Shown here piece by piece: positions 14,815 to 22,452 of a DNA stretch of 25,689 nucleotides (position 1 is its first letter; each line of letters starts with the position of its first letter). Position numbers and translations under genes: made by a program. The notes beneath the pieces were generated by a model that saw only the letters and a program-made list of their open reading frames with translations, had not been told where the DNA came from and did not search any database. The DNA is taken from positions 1 to 25,689 of the forward strand of contig UQMQ01000013.1 of the NCBI GenBank assembly GCA_900542245.1, written 5' to 3'. This DNA is from an uncultured Eubacteriales bacterium (GTDB lineage Bacteria > Bacillota > Clostridia > Peptostreptococcales > Anaerovoracaceae).

Positions 14815-16314
14815 ATGGAAAAATACATCATGGCATTGGATCAGGGAACGACAAGCTCGCGGTGCATTTTATATGATCGCAGGGGCAATATGGTCAGCGC
14901 TGCACAGAAGGAATTCACGCAGATCTATCCGCAGGCGGGCTGGGTCGAGCACGATGCGATGGAAATCTGGTCCACACAGATGGGGGTGGCGCAGGAGGCG
15001 CTGCTCAAGATCAACGGTACTTATGAAAACATCGAAGCCATCGGCATCACCAACCAGAGGGAGACGACGGTCGTCTGGGATAAGGAGACAGGGATTCCGA
15101 TCTGCAATGCGATCGTGTGGCAGTGCCGCCGTACCGCGGCATACTGCGACGAGCTCAAGGCAGCCGGATACAGCGACAGGATTCGTGAGAAGACAGGGCT
15201 TCTGATCGACGCCTATTTCAGCGGCACGAAGCTGCGCTGGATTCTCGAAAACGTGCCGGGAGCCAGACAAAAAGCCGAGGCAGGCAGACTCCTTTTCGGC
15301 ACCATCGAAACCTGGCTGATCTGGAAGCTGACTGACGGCAAGGTACATGTGACCGATTACTCCAATGCGTCGCGCACGATGATGTTTAATATCAATACCC
15401 TGCAGTGGGACGACGAGCTTTTGCAGATTTTGGATATTCCGAAGTGTATGCTGCCGGAGCCGAAACCGTCCAGCTGCTTTTACGGTATGTCCGGAGAAAA
15501 TCTCTTCGGCGGGCAGATCCCGATCAGCGGGGCGGCGGGCGATCAGCAGTCAGCGCTGTTCGGACAGACCTGCTTCCGGGAGGGCGAATGTAAAAATACG
15601 TACGGGACAGGCTGTTTCCTTTTGATGAATACCGGAGAGAAACCGATCTTTTCGCGTAACGGGCTGGTGACGACGATCGCCTGGGGACTGGACGGAAAGG
15701 TGAACTACGCGCTGGAGGGCTCGATCTTTGTGGCAGGCGCGGCGGTGCAGTGGCTGCGCGATGAACTGGATCTGATCGAAACCTCGCCGCAATCCGAGGC
15801 GATGGCGGCTTCGGTGCCGGACGCGAACGGCGTCTACGTGGTGCCTGCCTTTGTGGGACTCGGCGCACCGTATTGGGATCCATACGCGCGCGGTGCGGTG
15901 CTCGGTCTCACGCGTGGTGCGAACAAGAAGCATCTGGTGCGTGCAACGCTGGAGTCGATGGCTTATCAGACCAAAGACCTGATCGACGCGATGACCGAGG
16001 ATCTGGGCGGCAGTCTGGCAGCGCTCAAGGTCGACGGCGGCGCGTCTGCGAACAATTTCCTGATGCAGTTCCAGTCTGACGTGCTGGGCTGCGAAGTTAA
16101 ACGTCCGCAGTGCATCGAAACGACCTCGCTGGGTGCAGCGTATCTGGCAGGGCTTGCGACCGGCTACTGGAAGAGCAAGGAGGATGTCCTTGAGAATTGG
16201 CAGGTCGCGCGCGTGTTTACGCCGCAGATGCAGGAGGCGCAAAAGTCGAAGCTGCTGGCAGGCTGGAAGAAGGCTGTGGCATGCGTCAGAGGCTGGGCGA
16301 AAGACGAAGCATAA
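14815..16314 (+). CDS. glpK: Glycerol kinase
   Basis: This 499-aa FGGY-family kinase phosphorylates glycerol to sn-glycerol-3-phosphate with ATP in the cytoplasm. Typical features are MALDQGTTSSRCILYD (phosphate loop), ITNQRETTVVWD, GAAGDQQSALFGQ, NTYGTGCFLLMNTG and LKVDGGASANNFLMQFQSD. AAGGAGGAG stands at ideal spacing before the ATG. There is no glpF, glpD or glpP nearby, so it is an isolated member of the glycerol pathway. It lies 30 bp after hemW and may be co-transcribed. Confidence 0.98.
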   Translation: MEKYIMALDQGTTSSRCILYDRRGNMVSAAQKEFTQIYPQAGWVEHDAMEIWSTQMGVAQEALLKINGTYENIEAIGITNQRETTVVWDKETGIPICNAIVWQCRRTAAYCDELKAAGYSDRIREKTGLLIDAYFSGTKLRWILENVPGARQKAEAGRLLFGTIETWLIWKLTDGKVHVTDYSNASRTMMFNINTLQWDDELLQILDIPKCMLPEPKPSSCFYGMSGENLFGGQIPISGAAGDQQSALFGQTCFREGECKNTYGTGCFLLMNTGEKPIFSRNGLVTTIAWGLDGKVNYALEGSIFVAGAAVQWLRDELDLIETSPQSEAMAASVPDANGVYVVPAFVGLGAPYWDPYARGAVLGLTRGANKKHLVRATLESMAYQTKDLIDAMTEDLGGSLAALKVDGGASANNFLMQFQSDVLGCEVKRPQCIETTSLGAAYLAGLATGYWKSKEDVLENWQVARVFTPQMQEAQKSKLLAGWKKAVACVRGWAKDEA

Positions 16315-16334
16315 AGCATAAAGCAACGTTTCAT

Positions 16335-16356
16335 ATAACAGTCTAATAACAGTCTA
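16335..16356. repeat. 11-bp tandem repeat (two copies) upstream of the acyltransferase
   Basis: ATAACAGTCTA occurs twice back to back (16335-16345, 16346-16356) in the 83-bp gap between glpK and the acyltransferase. It could be a paired binding site. No clear promoter or terminator is visible in the same gap. Confidence 0.7.
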
Positions 16357-16397
16357 ACAGAAAACGAAGATCATGATGAGAATAAGGGGAAAGCAGT

Positions 16398-17537
16398 ATG
16401 GGTGAAACAATGAAGACAGGCGCAGCGCCGGGGGTCGGTGTCGGCGAAACGATCAAACAACGGGATTACATGTTCGATACGTTCCGAGGACTTTTGATGT
16501 GGTCAATCCCGATTTCACATTTTACAAGGGTTGCGGGTCATTTCAGCCAGACCTCGCTGGGCGGCGTGGTCTATATCACCATCAATGTCTTTGTGATGCA
16601 GGCATTTGTATTTCTGTCCGGCTATTTTTCGAAGAAGCCGGACCGCTCAAAGGAAACCTCCTTCCACACGTTCATGTGGCCGTATCTTTTGGGAATTCCG
16701 TTCTTTTATTTTGTACGACAATACTTCTTCGGCAACGCGATCCTGCATTGGGATCTCCCGCCGTTCGCGCTTTGGTATCTGTGGGCGCTCTTCTTCTACC
16801 GTTACTTTACAAAGGAATGGATGAAAATTCCGTACATCCTGGAGCTGAGTATCGTGGTCTATCTTTTGGCAGGACAGGTGCCGTTCTTTTCGGATCGCTT
16901 CGGTCTGGGACGTGTGGTTTCCTACTTCCCGTTCTTCGTGATGGCATTCTATTGTACGAGTGACCAGATCAAAAAGCTGCAGTGCCTCAAAAAATGGCAG
17001 TGCTGGGCGCTGGGAACGGTGCTTCTGGGCATTTCCTGTCTCTTGGCATTCTGCGTACCGCAGCTGCCGGTCGGCTTTTATCTGCTCAAAAATCCGGCCT
17101 GTGAGCTTGGAATTACTTGGTATTGGGACATCATCGGCAGAGCTTTGATCCTTTTTCTGGCGTGGGGCTGGATTATTTTAATGCTGAATATTTTACCAAA
17201 CAAGAAGAACTATTTGGCTTATGTGGGCATGAATACGATGCCGATCTATATTTTCCATCTGATCGTCCGCTACGCGATCAAATTTAACGGCATCGGGCTG
17301 GGCATCATTCCGGTCAACAACTGGGTCGTTTACTACGGACTGATCTTCGGACTGGCGTCGCTTTGCGCAATCGTGTTTTCGACGAAGCCCGTCGTCAAAA
17401 TCTATGATTTCGTCGTCGAAGGCACCTGGAAGATCTTCTGCTGGCTGCTCGCGCGCGGTGTCGATCTGCTGGGTCTGATACATAAGCCGGTCATGGCGAT
17501 CAAGGACTGGACCCTGCGGACCATCGGCGGCCGCTAA
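16398..17537 (+). CDS. Membrane-bound acyltransferase family 3 protein (fucose 4-O-acetylase-like)
   Basis: This 379-aa protein has about ten membrane helices. The N-terminal DTFRGLLMWSIPISHF segment (Arg30, His41) is the conserved active-site motif of acyltransferase 3 (PF01757) O-acylases, here closest in feel to the NolL/fucose 4-O-acetylase branch. Members move acetyl or similar groups across the membrane onto sugars of surface polysaccharide, teichoic acid or peptidoglycan. The acceptor cannot be deduced, since no glycan cluster is adjacent. AAGGGGA precedes the ATG by about 6-8 bases. It is convergent with the DUF1836 gene, with only 25 bp between the stops. Confidence 0.8.
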   Translation: MGETMKTGAAPGVGVGETIKQRDYMFDTFRGLLMWSIPISHFTRVAGHFSQTSLGGVVYITINVFVMQAFVFLSGYFSKKPDRSKETSFHTFMWPYLLGIPFFYFVRQYFFGNAILHWDLPPFALWYLWALFFYRYFTKEWMKIPYILELSIVVYLLAGQVPFFSDRFGLGRVVSYFPFFVMAFYCTSDQIKKLQCLKKWQCWALGTVLLGISCLLAFCVPQLPVGFYLLKNPACELGITWYWDIIGRALILFLAWGWIILMLNILPNKKNYLAYVGMNTMPIYIFHLIVRYAIKFNGIGLGIIPVNNWVVYYGLIFGLASLCAIVFSTKPVVKIYDFVVEGTWKIFCWLLARGVDLLGLIHKPVMAIKDWTLRTIGGR

Positions 17538-17551
17538 GGTCGATCCGTACG

Positions 17552-17581
17552 GCGCCCCGCCTTTATTCTGCCGCGGGGCGC
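17552..17581. other. GC-rich hairpin between the convergent acyltransferase and DUF1836 genes
   Basis: A perfect 9-bp stem (17552-17560 with 17573-17581) with a 12-base loop overlaps the last codons of the DUF1836 gene. There is no T-tract on either strand, so it is at best a weak terminator. An 18-bp segment of its right side (17570-17587) is repeated exactly at 10395-10412. Confidence 0.4.
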
Positions 17582-18078
17582 GCCATCGCATCCTCCAGAT
17601 AGATGCGTCGTACATACAGCTGGCACGCGAAAGCGTTGCAGGCGTTCCAAAGGAGCAGGCGCGGGTCGCCTGCTTTTGTGTTTCGTTCCATGGTGGTCTG
17701 ATGAAAGGCATGGCTGACGGCAGCCTCCGCGCAGTCGCAAAAATCATCGTAGGCGGCTTGCGGGTCGGAATGCCCTAAAGAGAGCCGGATCAGATAGCCG
17801 ATTTCCTCAATGGTATATACGGGCTTCAGCACCGCGATCACGAACAGAGAGGCTAGGGTCAGCCGATCATATTTGCGGCGGACGGGCGGCTGGATAAAAT
17901 GCAGTTTTACATAATTGTTGATCATCGTCTTTGTCAGAATCGTTCCGTCCTCTTTTCCCAAATAGGGACCCAGCCATTCTTCCAGCAGCGCCAGTACCTG
18001 CTCCAGATACAGCGGCACAGACGGCAGCTGCTGCCAACGCGGAAGTTGAAAATCCGCCAGACTTTTCGCTTTGTTCAT
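17563..18078 (-). CDS. DUF1836 domain protein, predicted HTH regulator
   Basis: This 171-aa protein matches the DUF1836 pattern: an opening LPRWQQLPSVPLYLEQVLALL, then TILTKTMINNYVKLHFIQPP (about 47-66, MerR-like helix-turn-helix) followed by KKY-like RRKYDRLTLASLFVIAVLKPVYTI. The family is treated as putative DNA-binding regulators of Firmicutes with no settled target. GAGAGGAG abuts an upstream ATG (18087) with no spacing but is 9 bases from the ATG at 18078, so the latter is chosen. It is divergent from the acyl-CoA synthetase gene across an operator-rich gap and is the obvious candidate regulator of it. Confidence 0.75.
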   Translation of the reverse strand: MNKAKSLADFQLPRWQQLPSVPLYLEQVLALLEEWLGPYLGKEDGTILTKTMINNYVKLHFIQPPVRRKYDRLTLASLFVIAVLKPVYTIEEIGYLIRLSLGHSDPQAAYDDFCDCAEAAVSHAFHQTTMERNTKAGDPRLLLWNACNAFACQLYVRRIYLEDAMARPAAE

Positions 18079-18128
18079 TTCTTGCATCTCCTCTCAGCTG
18101 ATCGCTTCTTTGCGCATCTGTTATGTTC

Positions 18129-18157
18129 ATTCTACACGATTCGGTTCGTTTTCACAA
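18129..18157 (-). promoter_or_regulatory. Promoter for the DUF1836 gene
   Basis: On the minus strand TTGTGA (18152-18157) and TAGAAT (18129-18134) are 17 bp apart. The transcript would start about 40 bases before the ATG. Confidence 0.6.
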
Positions 18158-18198
18158 CAAGAAAATGTAGTTATCGTAAAATATTTTATGGTTTTCAT

Positions 18199-18212
18199 AA
18201 CGATATATCGTT
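18199..18212. promoter_or_regulatory. 14-bp perfect palindrome between divergent promoters
   Basis: AACGATA-TATCGTT lies just upstream of the -35 box of the acyl-CoA synthetase promoter and between the two divergent promoters. It is a plausible binding site for a dimeric regulator. Confidence 0.5.
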
Positions 18213-18220
18213 GTATGGAC

Positions 18221-18249
18221 TTGACTTTTACCCTTGCTTGCGTTAATAT
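18221..18249 (+). promoter_or_regulatory. Sigma-A promoter for the acyl-CoA synthetase gene
   Basis: TTGACT (18221-18226) and TAATAT (18244-18249) are 17 bp apart. The predicted leader is about 130 bases long. Confidence 0.8.
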
Positions 18250-18285
18250 GGTTATCGAAACTATGTAACAAATAGTTGATAACCA
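18249..18285. promoter_or_regulatory. Long inverted repeat overlapping the -10/+1 region: candidate operator
   Basis: TGGTTATC-GA-AACTAT (18249-18264) is mirrored by ATAGTTGATAACCA (18272-18285): 14 paired bases with a 2-base bulge and a 7-base centre. It starts at the last base of the -10 box and covers the transcription start, the classic position for repression. The GTTATCG word recurs at about 18170-18177. Confidence 0.6.
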
Positions 18286-18310
18286 AAACAATCCGTTTTG
18301 AAATTTGTTT

Positions 18311-18340
18311 TCCTTTCGCGCTGAAACGCGAACCGAAGGA
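18311..18340 (+). other. Leader hairpin of the acyl-CoA synthetase mRNA
   Basis: TTCGCG (18315-18320) pairs with CGCGAA (18327-18332) over a 6-base loop, and flanking TCCT/AGGA extend it with a small asymmetric bulge. It lies about 50 bases before the ATG, with no T-tract. Confidence 0.4.
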
Positions 18341-18388
18341 AGCTGACAAGAAAAATGACATCAAGACATAAAGGAGACTGTAAGTATC

Positions 18389-20113
18389 ATGAAAATCGGA
18401 GAACTGAAAAGCGTTTTTTCGCCGGTACGCCACGAAAATCTGCGCGCGCTGCTGCGCTATAGCGCCGAAAGCTTTGGGGAGGAGGACGCGTTCATCATCA
18501 AGCAAAAAACAGGGAAAAATGTCTGCTACACGCATATTTCTTTCGCGGAATTTTATGACCGCGTCTCTTTGCTCGGTACAGCCATGATGCTGCGCGGTAT
18601 GCAGGGAAAGCGTATCGCCATCATAGGCAAAAATCAAGAGGAGTGGCTGGAAAGCTATTTTGCGGTTTTGGGTGGTCTGGGAATCTGCGTACCGCTGGAT
18701 AAGGGGCTGCCCTACGAGGAGCTGGAGACTTCTCTGGTCAGAAGCGCGGCGGAGGTTTTGATTTTCGATACAGAGCATCTGGCGGCAGTAGAGCAGCTGC
18801 GGGCTGCACAGACGACAAAGGTCAGCACGTTTATCTGCATGGACGCGTCGGCAGACTATGTGAGCGTGGCACAGCTGCGCAGCGAAGCGAAACAGGCAGG
18901 CGAGGCAGAACTGGCGCGGTATCAGGCGCTTCCCATCGACGCGAAAGCCTTAGCCCTTATCATCTTTACCTCCGGCACCACCTCCATGGCGAAGGCCGTC
19001 ATGCTGTCGCAGTACAATATTGTTGAAAACGTCTACGCACTGCAGTGCTGCGAAAATGTATACAGAGGCGATGTGAATATGGCGTTTCTCCCGTATCATC
19101 ACACCTTCGGCGCGACCGGGCAGTTTGTCATGCTGGCGGCGGGTGCAGCGACCACCTACTGCGACGGTCTGAAATATCTGCAAAAAAATATCGTAGAATA
19201 TCGGATCTCCGTCTTTTTCTGTGTGCCGCTGCTCATCGAAGCCATCTATAAACGCATCATGATGACGGTGAAAAAGGAGGGGCTCGAACGCAAGGTGCGC
19301 TTTGGACTGAAGCTTTCCGGTCTTCTCCTGCGATGCGGCATCGATATACGCCGCAAACTTTTCAAGCAGATCCTCGACCAGCTCGGCGGCAATCTGCGTC
19401 TGGTCATCAGCGGCGCATCTGCCATCGACCCGGAGGCGATTGAAGGCTTCAACCGATTCGGTATTACCGCGGTGCAGGGTTACGGTATGACAGAGGCCTC
19501 GCCGGTGTTAGCTGCGGAGAATTTTCGCGAACGTCGTCCCGGCTCGATCGGCAAGGCGATTCCGGGCGTTACGCTGATGATCGATGAGCCGAACGAGGAA
19601 GGCGTCGGGGAGTTGATCGCGCGGGGACCGAACGTGATGTCCGGCTACTACGAAAACCCGGAGGAGACTGCAAAGGTACTGGCAGACGGCTGGCTGCACA
19701 CCGGGGATCTGGCTTATGCCGACCGGGACGGCTATCTGTTCCTTTGCGGGCGCAAGAAGAATGTCATCGTTCTGAAGAACGGAAAGAACGTCTATCCGGA
19801 GGAGCTTGAGCAGCGCATCAGCAATCTGCCCTATGTGGAGGAAAACATGGTGTTCGGACAGCCGCGGCATGGCGAGGACACACAGGATTTGGCGATTTGC
19901 GCGAAGCTCGTTTATCAGCCGACATATATGGAGGAAATCCTCGGCTTGACCGAAACAGAAGCCATCGAGGCGCGGATCCGCGCGGATATCGACCGCCTCA
20001 ACGAAGAACTGCCAAGCTATAAGCGCATCTATCGTCTGGTGATTACCGACCAACCGATGATCAAAACCACCACAGGCAAGGTAAAACGCTATGCGGAGAC
20101 GAAAACGCTCTGA
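18389..20113 (+). CDS. AMP-dependent acyl-CoA synthetase (long-chain fatty acid-CoA ligase-like)
   Basis: This 574-aa adenylate-forming enzyme is expected to activate a fatty or other carboxylic acid with ATP and CoA. Core motifs are IIFTSGTTSMAKAVMLS (about 191-207), GYGMTEASP (364-372), WLHTGDLAYADRDGYLF (about 435-451, Asp440), GRKKNVIVLKNGKNVYPEELE (454 onward) and TTTGKVKR with catalytic Lys564. The first motif reads SMAKAV where the canonical form is GxPKGV, a variation I associate with a clostridial subgroup. The substrate is not certain. AAAGGAG is about 12 bases before the ATG. It has its own promoter with operator-like palindromes, divergent from DUF1836. Confidence 0.88.
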   Translation: MKIGELKSVFSPVRHENLRALLRYSAESFGEEDAFIIKQKTGKNVCYTHISFAEFYDRVSLLGTAMMLRGMQGKRIAIIGKNQEEWLESYFAVLGGLGICVPLDKGLPYEELETSLVRSAAEVLIFDTEHLAAVEQLRAAQTTKVSTFICMDASADYVSVAQLRSEAKQAGEAELARYQALPIDAKALALIIFTSGTTSMAKAVMLSQYNIVENVYALQCCENVYRGDVNMAFLPYHHTFGATGQFVMLAAGAATTYCDGLKYLQKNIVEYRISVFFCVPLLIEAIYKRIMMTVKKEGLERKVRFGLKLSGLLLRCGIDIRRKLFKQILDQLGGNLRLVISGASAIDPEAIEGFNRFGITAVQGYGMTEASPVLAAENFRERRPGSIGKAIPGVTLMIDEPNEEGVGELIARGPNVMSGYYENPEETAKVLADGWLHTGDLAYADRDGYLFLCGRKKNVIVLKNGKNVYPEELEQRISNLPYVEENMVFGQPRHGEDTQDLAICAKLVYQPTYMEEILGLTETEAIEARIRADIDRLNEELPSYKRIYRLVITDQPMIKTTTGKVKRYAETKTL

Positions 20114-20144
20114 CGGGAAACACTTTGACGGAAAGAAAAACCGC

Positions 20145-20173
20145 TTGTACTGTATCCGAAAGTATAGTATGAT
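20145..20173 (+). promoter_or_regulatory. Promoter for the two-lipoprotein operon
   Basis: TTGTAC (20145-20150) and TATGAT (20168-20173) are 17 bp apart, about 45 bases before the first lipoprotein ATG. A second overlapping possibility is TTGACG (20125-20130) with TACTGT (20148-20153), also 17 bp apart. Confidence 0.6.
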
Positions 20174-20219
20174 GAAAAAAAGGGAATCCTTTTGGAAATC
20201 AACAAAAAGGGGGATATGG

Positions 20220-21155
20220 ATGAGAAAGAGAAAACAAAAAGCGGTACGGTTTTTGTGCCTGTTGATGCTGGGCGCAGTGCTCAGCTGCATGGTCGGCTGC
20301 GCTGGAAAGGACGGCAGTGAGACCGAACAGCCCGCGCTGGAAAGCGTGACCTATTCGAATCTGACGGATGCCGAGGCGCGTACCTTACTGTCCGGGCTTC
20401 TGGAAAAAAGCGGCGTGGCAGAGGCGCGCGTACAGGCACTTTTTGCGCGTGTTGATCAGTTTAACGCTGCAGTCAAGCCCGCGTGGCTGACCGATGGATT
20501 TGAAAGCGCCGCACCAACCGAAACGAAATACGATGTGTACGATATGCAGGACGCATGGACGGAAACACAGGGGAGTTTCGCCGGGTATAACTGCCGCATC
20601 ACTGCATACAGCCTGCTCGGTGACTTTTTGGGTGCGGGCGCGGATCAGCCGCAGACGCAGGGAGAAGAGCTGCTTTTTATGGATCTGGAGACCATCGCGC
20701 AGGATCCGGCGGTTCTTTTTGATGGCAGCACCGCCGATTTCTGCGCTTTGTTCGCACCTGTCGAGGCGGCGGACAGCACCGAAACCGGGGCGCAGGTGCA
20801 GGCACTGCAGGAGGGCTGGGCTTCTCGCGGCGTGACCTTCGCGGACAGTGAGGCGCACTTGATTTCTGTCATTTTTCACGACAGATTTTCGGATACCGAA
20901 AACACGCTCTCTGTCGGACACGCGGGTGTTCTGCTGCCATCGGCGGACGGCACATTGTATTTTCTCGAAAAGGTAGCGTTTCAAGAGCCATACCGACTGT
21001 TAAAATTGCAGAACAGGACGGAGCTGAGTGATTACTTGATGGAAAAATACGATACCGCATGGGGACAGGATACTGCGCGCCCTTTCATCATGGAAAACGA
21101 CGCCTTGCTGGATGGGTTCCGGCAGAATCCGCTGGAGGAGGAATCAGAAGTTTAA
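20220..21155 (+). CDS. Secreted lipoprotein, DUF4300-like, unknown function
   Basis: This 311-aa protein has a basic N-terminus (MRKRKQK), a hydrophobic core and a lipobox MVGC with Cys27 as the lipidated residue, so it is anchored on the outer face of the membrane. The mature part opens with VTYSNLTDAEARTLLSGLLE and contains VDQFNAAV and FAGYNCRITAYSLLGDFL, which recalls the DUF4300 lipoproteins of streptococci and clostridia. I hold that assignment only moderately. The same frame is open 43 codons upstream, but AAAAGGGGG precedes the ATG at 20220 and the signal peptide begins there. It is the first gene of a two-lipoprotein unit. Confidence 0.75.
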   Translation: MRKRKQKAVRFLCLLMLGAVLSCMVGCAGKDGSETEQPALESVTYSNLTDAEARTLLSGLLEKSGVAEARVQALFARVDQFNAAVKPAWLTDGFESAAPTETKYDVYDMQDAWTETQGSFAGYNCRITAYSLLGDFLGAGADQPQTQGEELLFMDLETIAQDPAVLFDGSTADFCALFAPVEAADSTETGAQVQALQEGWASRGVTFADSEAHLISVIFHDRFSDTENTLSVGHAGVLLPSADGTLYFLEKVAFQEPYRLLKLQNRTELSDYLMEKYDTAWGQDTARPFIMENDALLDGFRQNPLEEESEV

Positions 21156-21170
21156 AGGAGGAGGTTGACG

Positions 21171-22379
21171 ATGAGCGCAAAACGAAGAGGAAAAAGAGTC
21201 ATTTGTTTCTGTATGGTGATGCTGCTGTTGCTGCAGCTTTGTGCCTGTGCGAACGCGCAGAAGCCGATGGACGATGCTGCGGCAGTCTCTGCTGCGAAAG
21301 TCTCTGCTGAGGCGGGGAGCTCCGAAATGCCGGAGGCTTATACAGAGGTCTTGGACGCGTATGCCAAGCTGCTATTGGGAACCGGAGAGATTACGGAAAT
21401 GACCGGACCGGTCGGCATCAACAGCGCCATTGATCTCCTGTCCGCACTGGACGGAGTGAGTATGGCCGCGGAAGCACCTTATCGCTGCGGTTATCTTCTC
21501 AAGGACATCAACAAAGACGGTGTGCCGGAGCTTTTGATCGGAGAAATCTCTGCTGCCGGAAAGTATGAGCAGGAAAGCGGCGTGAGCTACAGCGGCAGCA
21601 TCGTGCAAGCGGTCTATACCCTCGCGGACGGAGAAGCGCTGAATATTCTGGAGGGCTGGGGACGCAACCGCTATGACTGGACAGATGACGGACACTTTTT
21701 TAATCGGGCATCCGCGGGCGCCGCGCATTATATCCTCGCCGATTACAAGCTTTCCAAGGATGGCAGGGGGCTGGACTGCGACGGCTACTGGTTCACCTAC
21801 GATCAGGAGGACGGTGACGCGGTGCAGCTGCAGCACTATTACAATACAAGCGGAGCGTGGGACCCAGCGGCTTCCGAGCAAATCAGCGCGGACGAGTTTC
21901 AAAGCGCAGAGGCGAAGCTCGAAAAGAAAATCGCCATGCTTCCACTGACGCCGTTTTCGCAATACGAATCGGAAAACGTAGACCCTATGGGTGTTCCGGC
22001 AGTGCTGCGCGGAGCCTGGTCGGATCTCTTTGTTGAGGGATACGAGGCTTATGACGAATATATGCTTTCGGAGGAGGAGAGCGCTGCGAAGGTCGCGTTC
22101 TTCGCGCAAAAACCACTGAAAAATTTTCGTGTACTGAAGCTTACATTTGTGGATGCAGATGAGGACGGTAATGTACGGTTCAAAACCAAGCGCATGTATC
22201 AGCAAAAGGAGCTGATGCCGGATTGTCCGCTGGTCGTGCAGGCGGCGTTTTACGGCAGCATCCCGAACTGGGGCGTTTCCTATGAGGACGAAACAGGAAA
22301 AATCAGAACATATTCCGTATCGATCAGCGGCATGGACGGCTCAATCGTGCTGAGTCCGATTTCGGTCAAGAAGAAATAA
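21171..22379 (+). CDS. Secreted lipoprotein with a calcium-loop-like motif, unknown function
   Basis: This 402-aa protein has a signal peptide rich in Leu (about residues 9-23) and a lipobox LCAC with Cys26 as the lipidation site. At about 112-124 the mature protein reads DINKDGVPELLIG, an EF-hand/dockerin-like acidic loop followed by the PELLIG stretch common in Firmicute surface lipoproteins. A second acidic loop, DADEDGNV, occurs near the C-terminus. No enzyme motif is visible. AAAGGAGGAGG lies before ATG 21171; an in-frame TTG at 21165 is too close to it. It follows the DUF4300-like gene by 15 bp and ends at a bidirectional terminator. Confidence 0.75.
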   Translation: MSAKRRGKRVICFCMVMLLLLQLCACANAQKPMDDAAAVSAAKVSAEAGSSEMPEAYTEVLDAYAKLLLGTGEITEMTGPVGINSAIDLLSALDGVSMAAEAPYRCGYLLKDINKDGVPELLIGEISAAGKYEQESGVSYSGSIVQAVYTLADGEALNILEGWGRNRYDWTDDGHFFNRASAGAAHYILADYKLSKDGRGLDCDGYWFTYDQEDGDAVQLQHYYNTSGAWDPAASEQISADEFQSAEAKLEKKIAMLPLTPFSQYESENVDPMGVPAVLRGAWSDLFVEGYEAYDEYMLSEEESAAKVAFFAQKPLKNFRVLKLTFVDADEDGNVRFKTKRMYQQKELMPDCPLVVQAAFYGSIPNWGVSYEDETGKIRTYSVSISGMDGSIVLSPISVKKK

Positions 22380-22388
22380 GGCGAAAGA

Positions 22389-22437
22389 CGCAAAAACAGC
22401 GGCACTCCTTTGTGTGGAGAGTGCCGCTGTTTTTGCG
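22389..22437. terminator. Bidirectional intrinsic terminator, 19-bp perfect stem
   Basis: Arms 22389-22407 and 22419-22437 pair perfectly around an 11-base loop, with A5 at the left and T5 at the right end of the stem, so it works in both directions. It separates the plus-strand lipoprotein operon from the minus-strand sensor gene. Confidence 0.92.
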
Positions 22438-22452
22438 CGGTGCGGTTCCGCG

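Noticed and set aside
15550..16326. 258-aa minus-strand open frame
   Set aside because: Antisense shadow of glpK.
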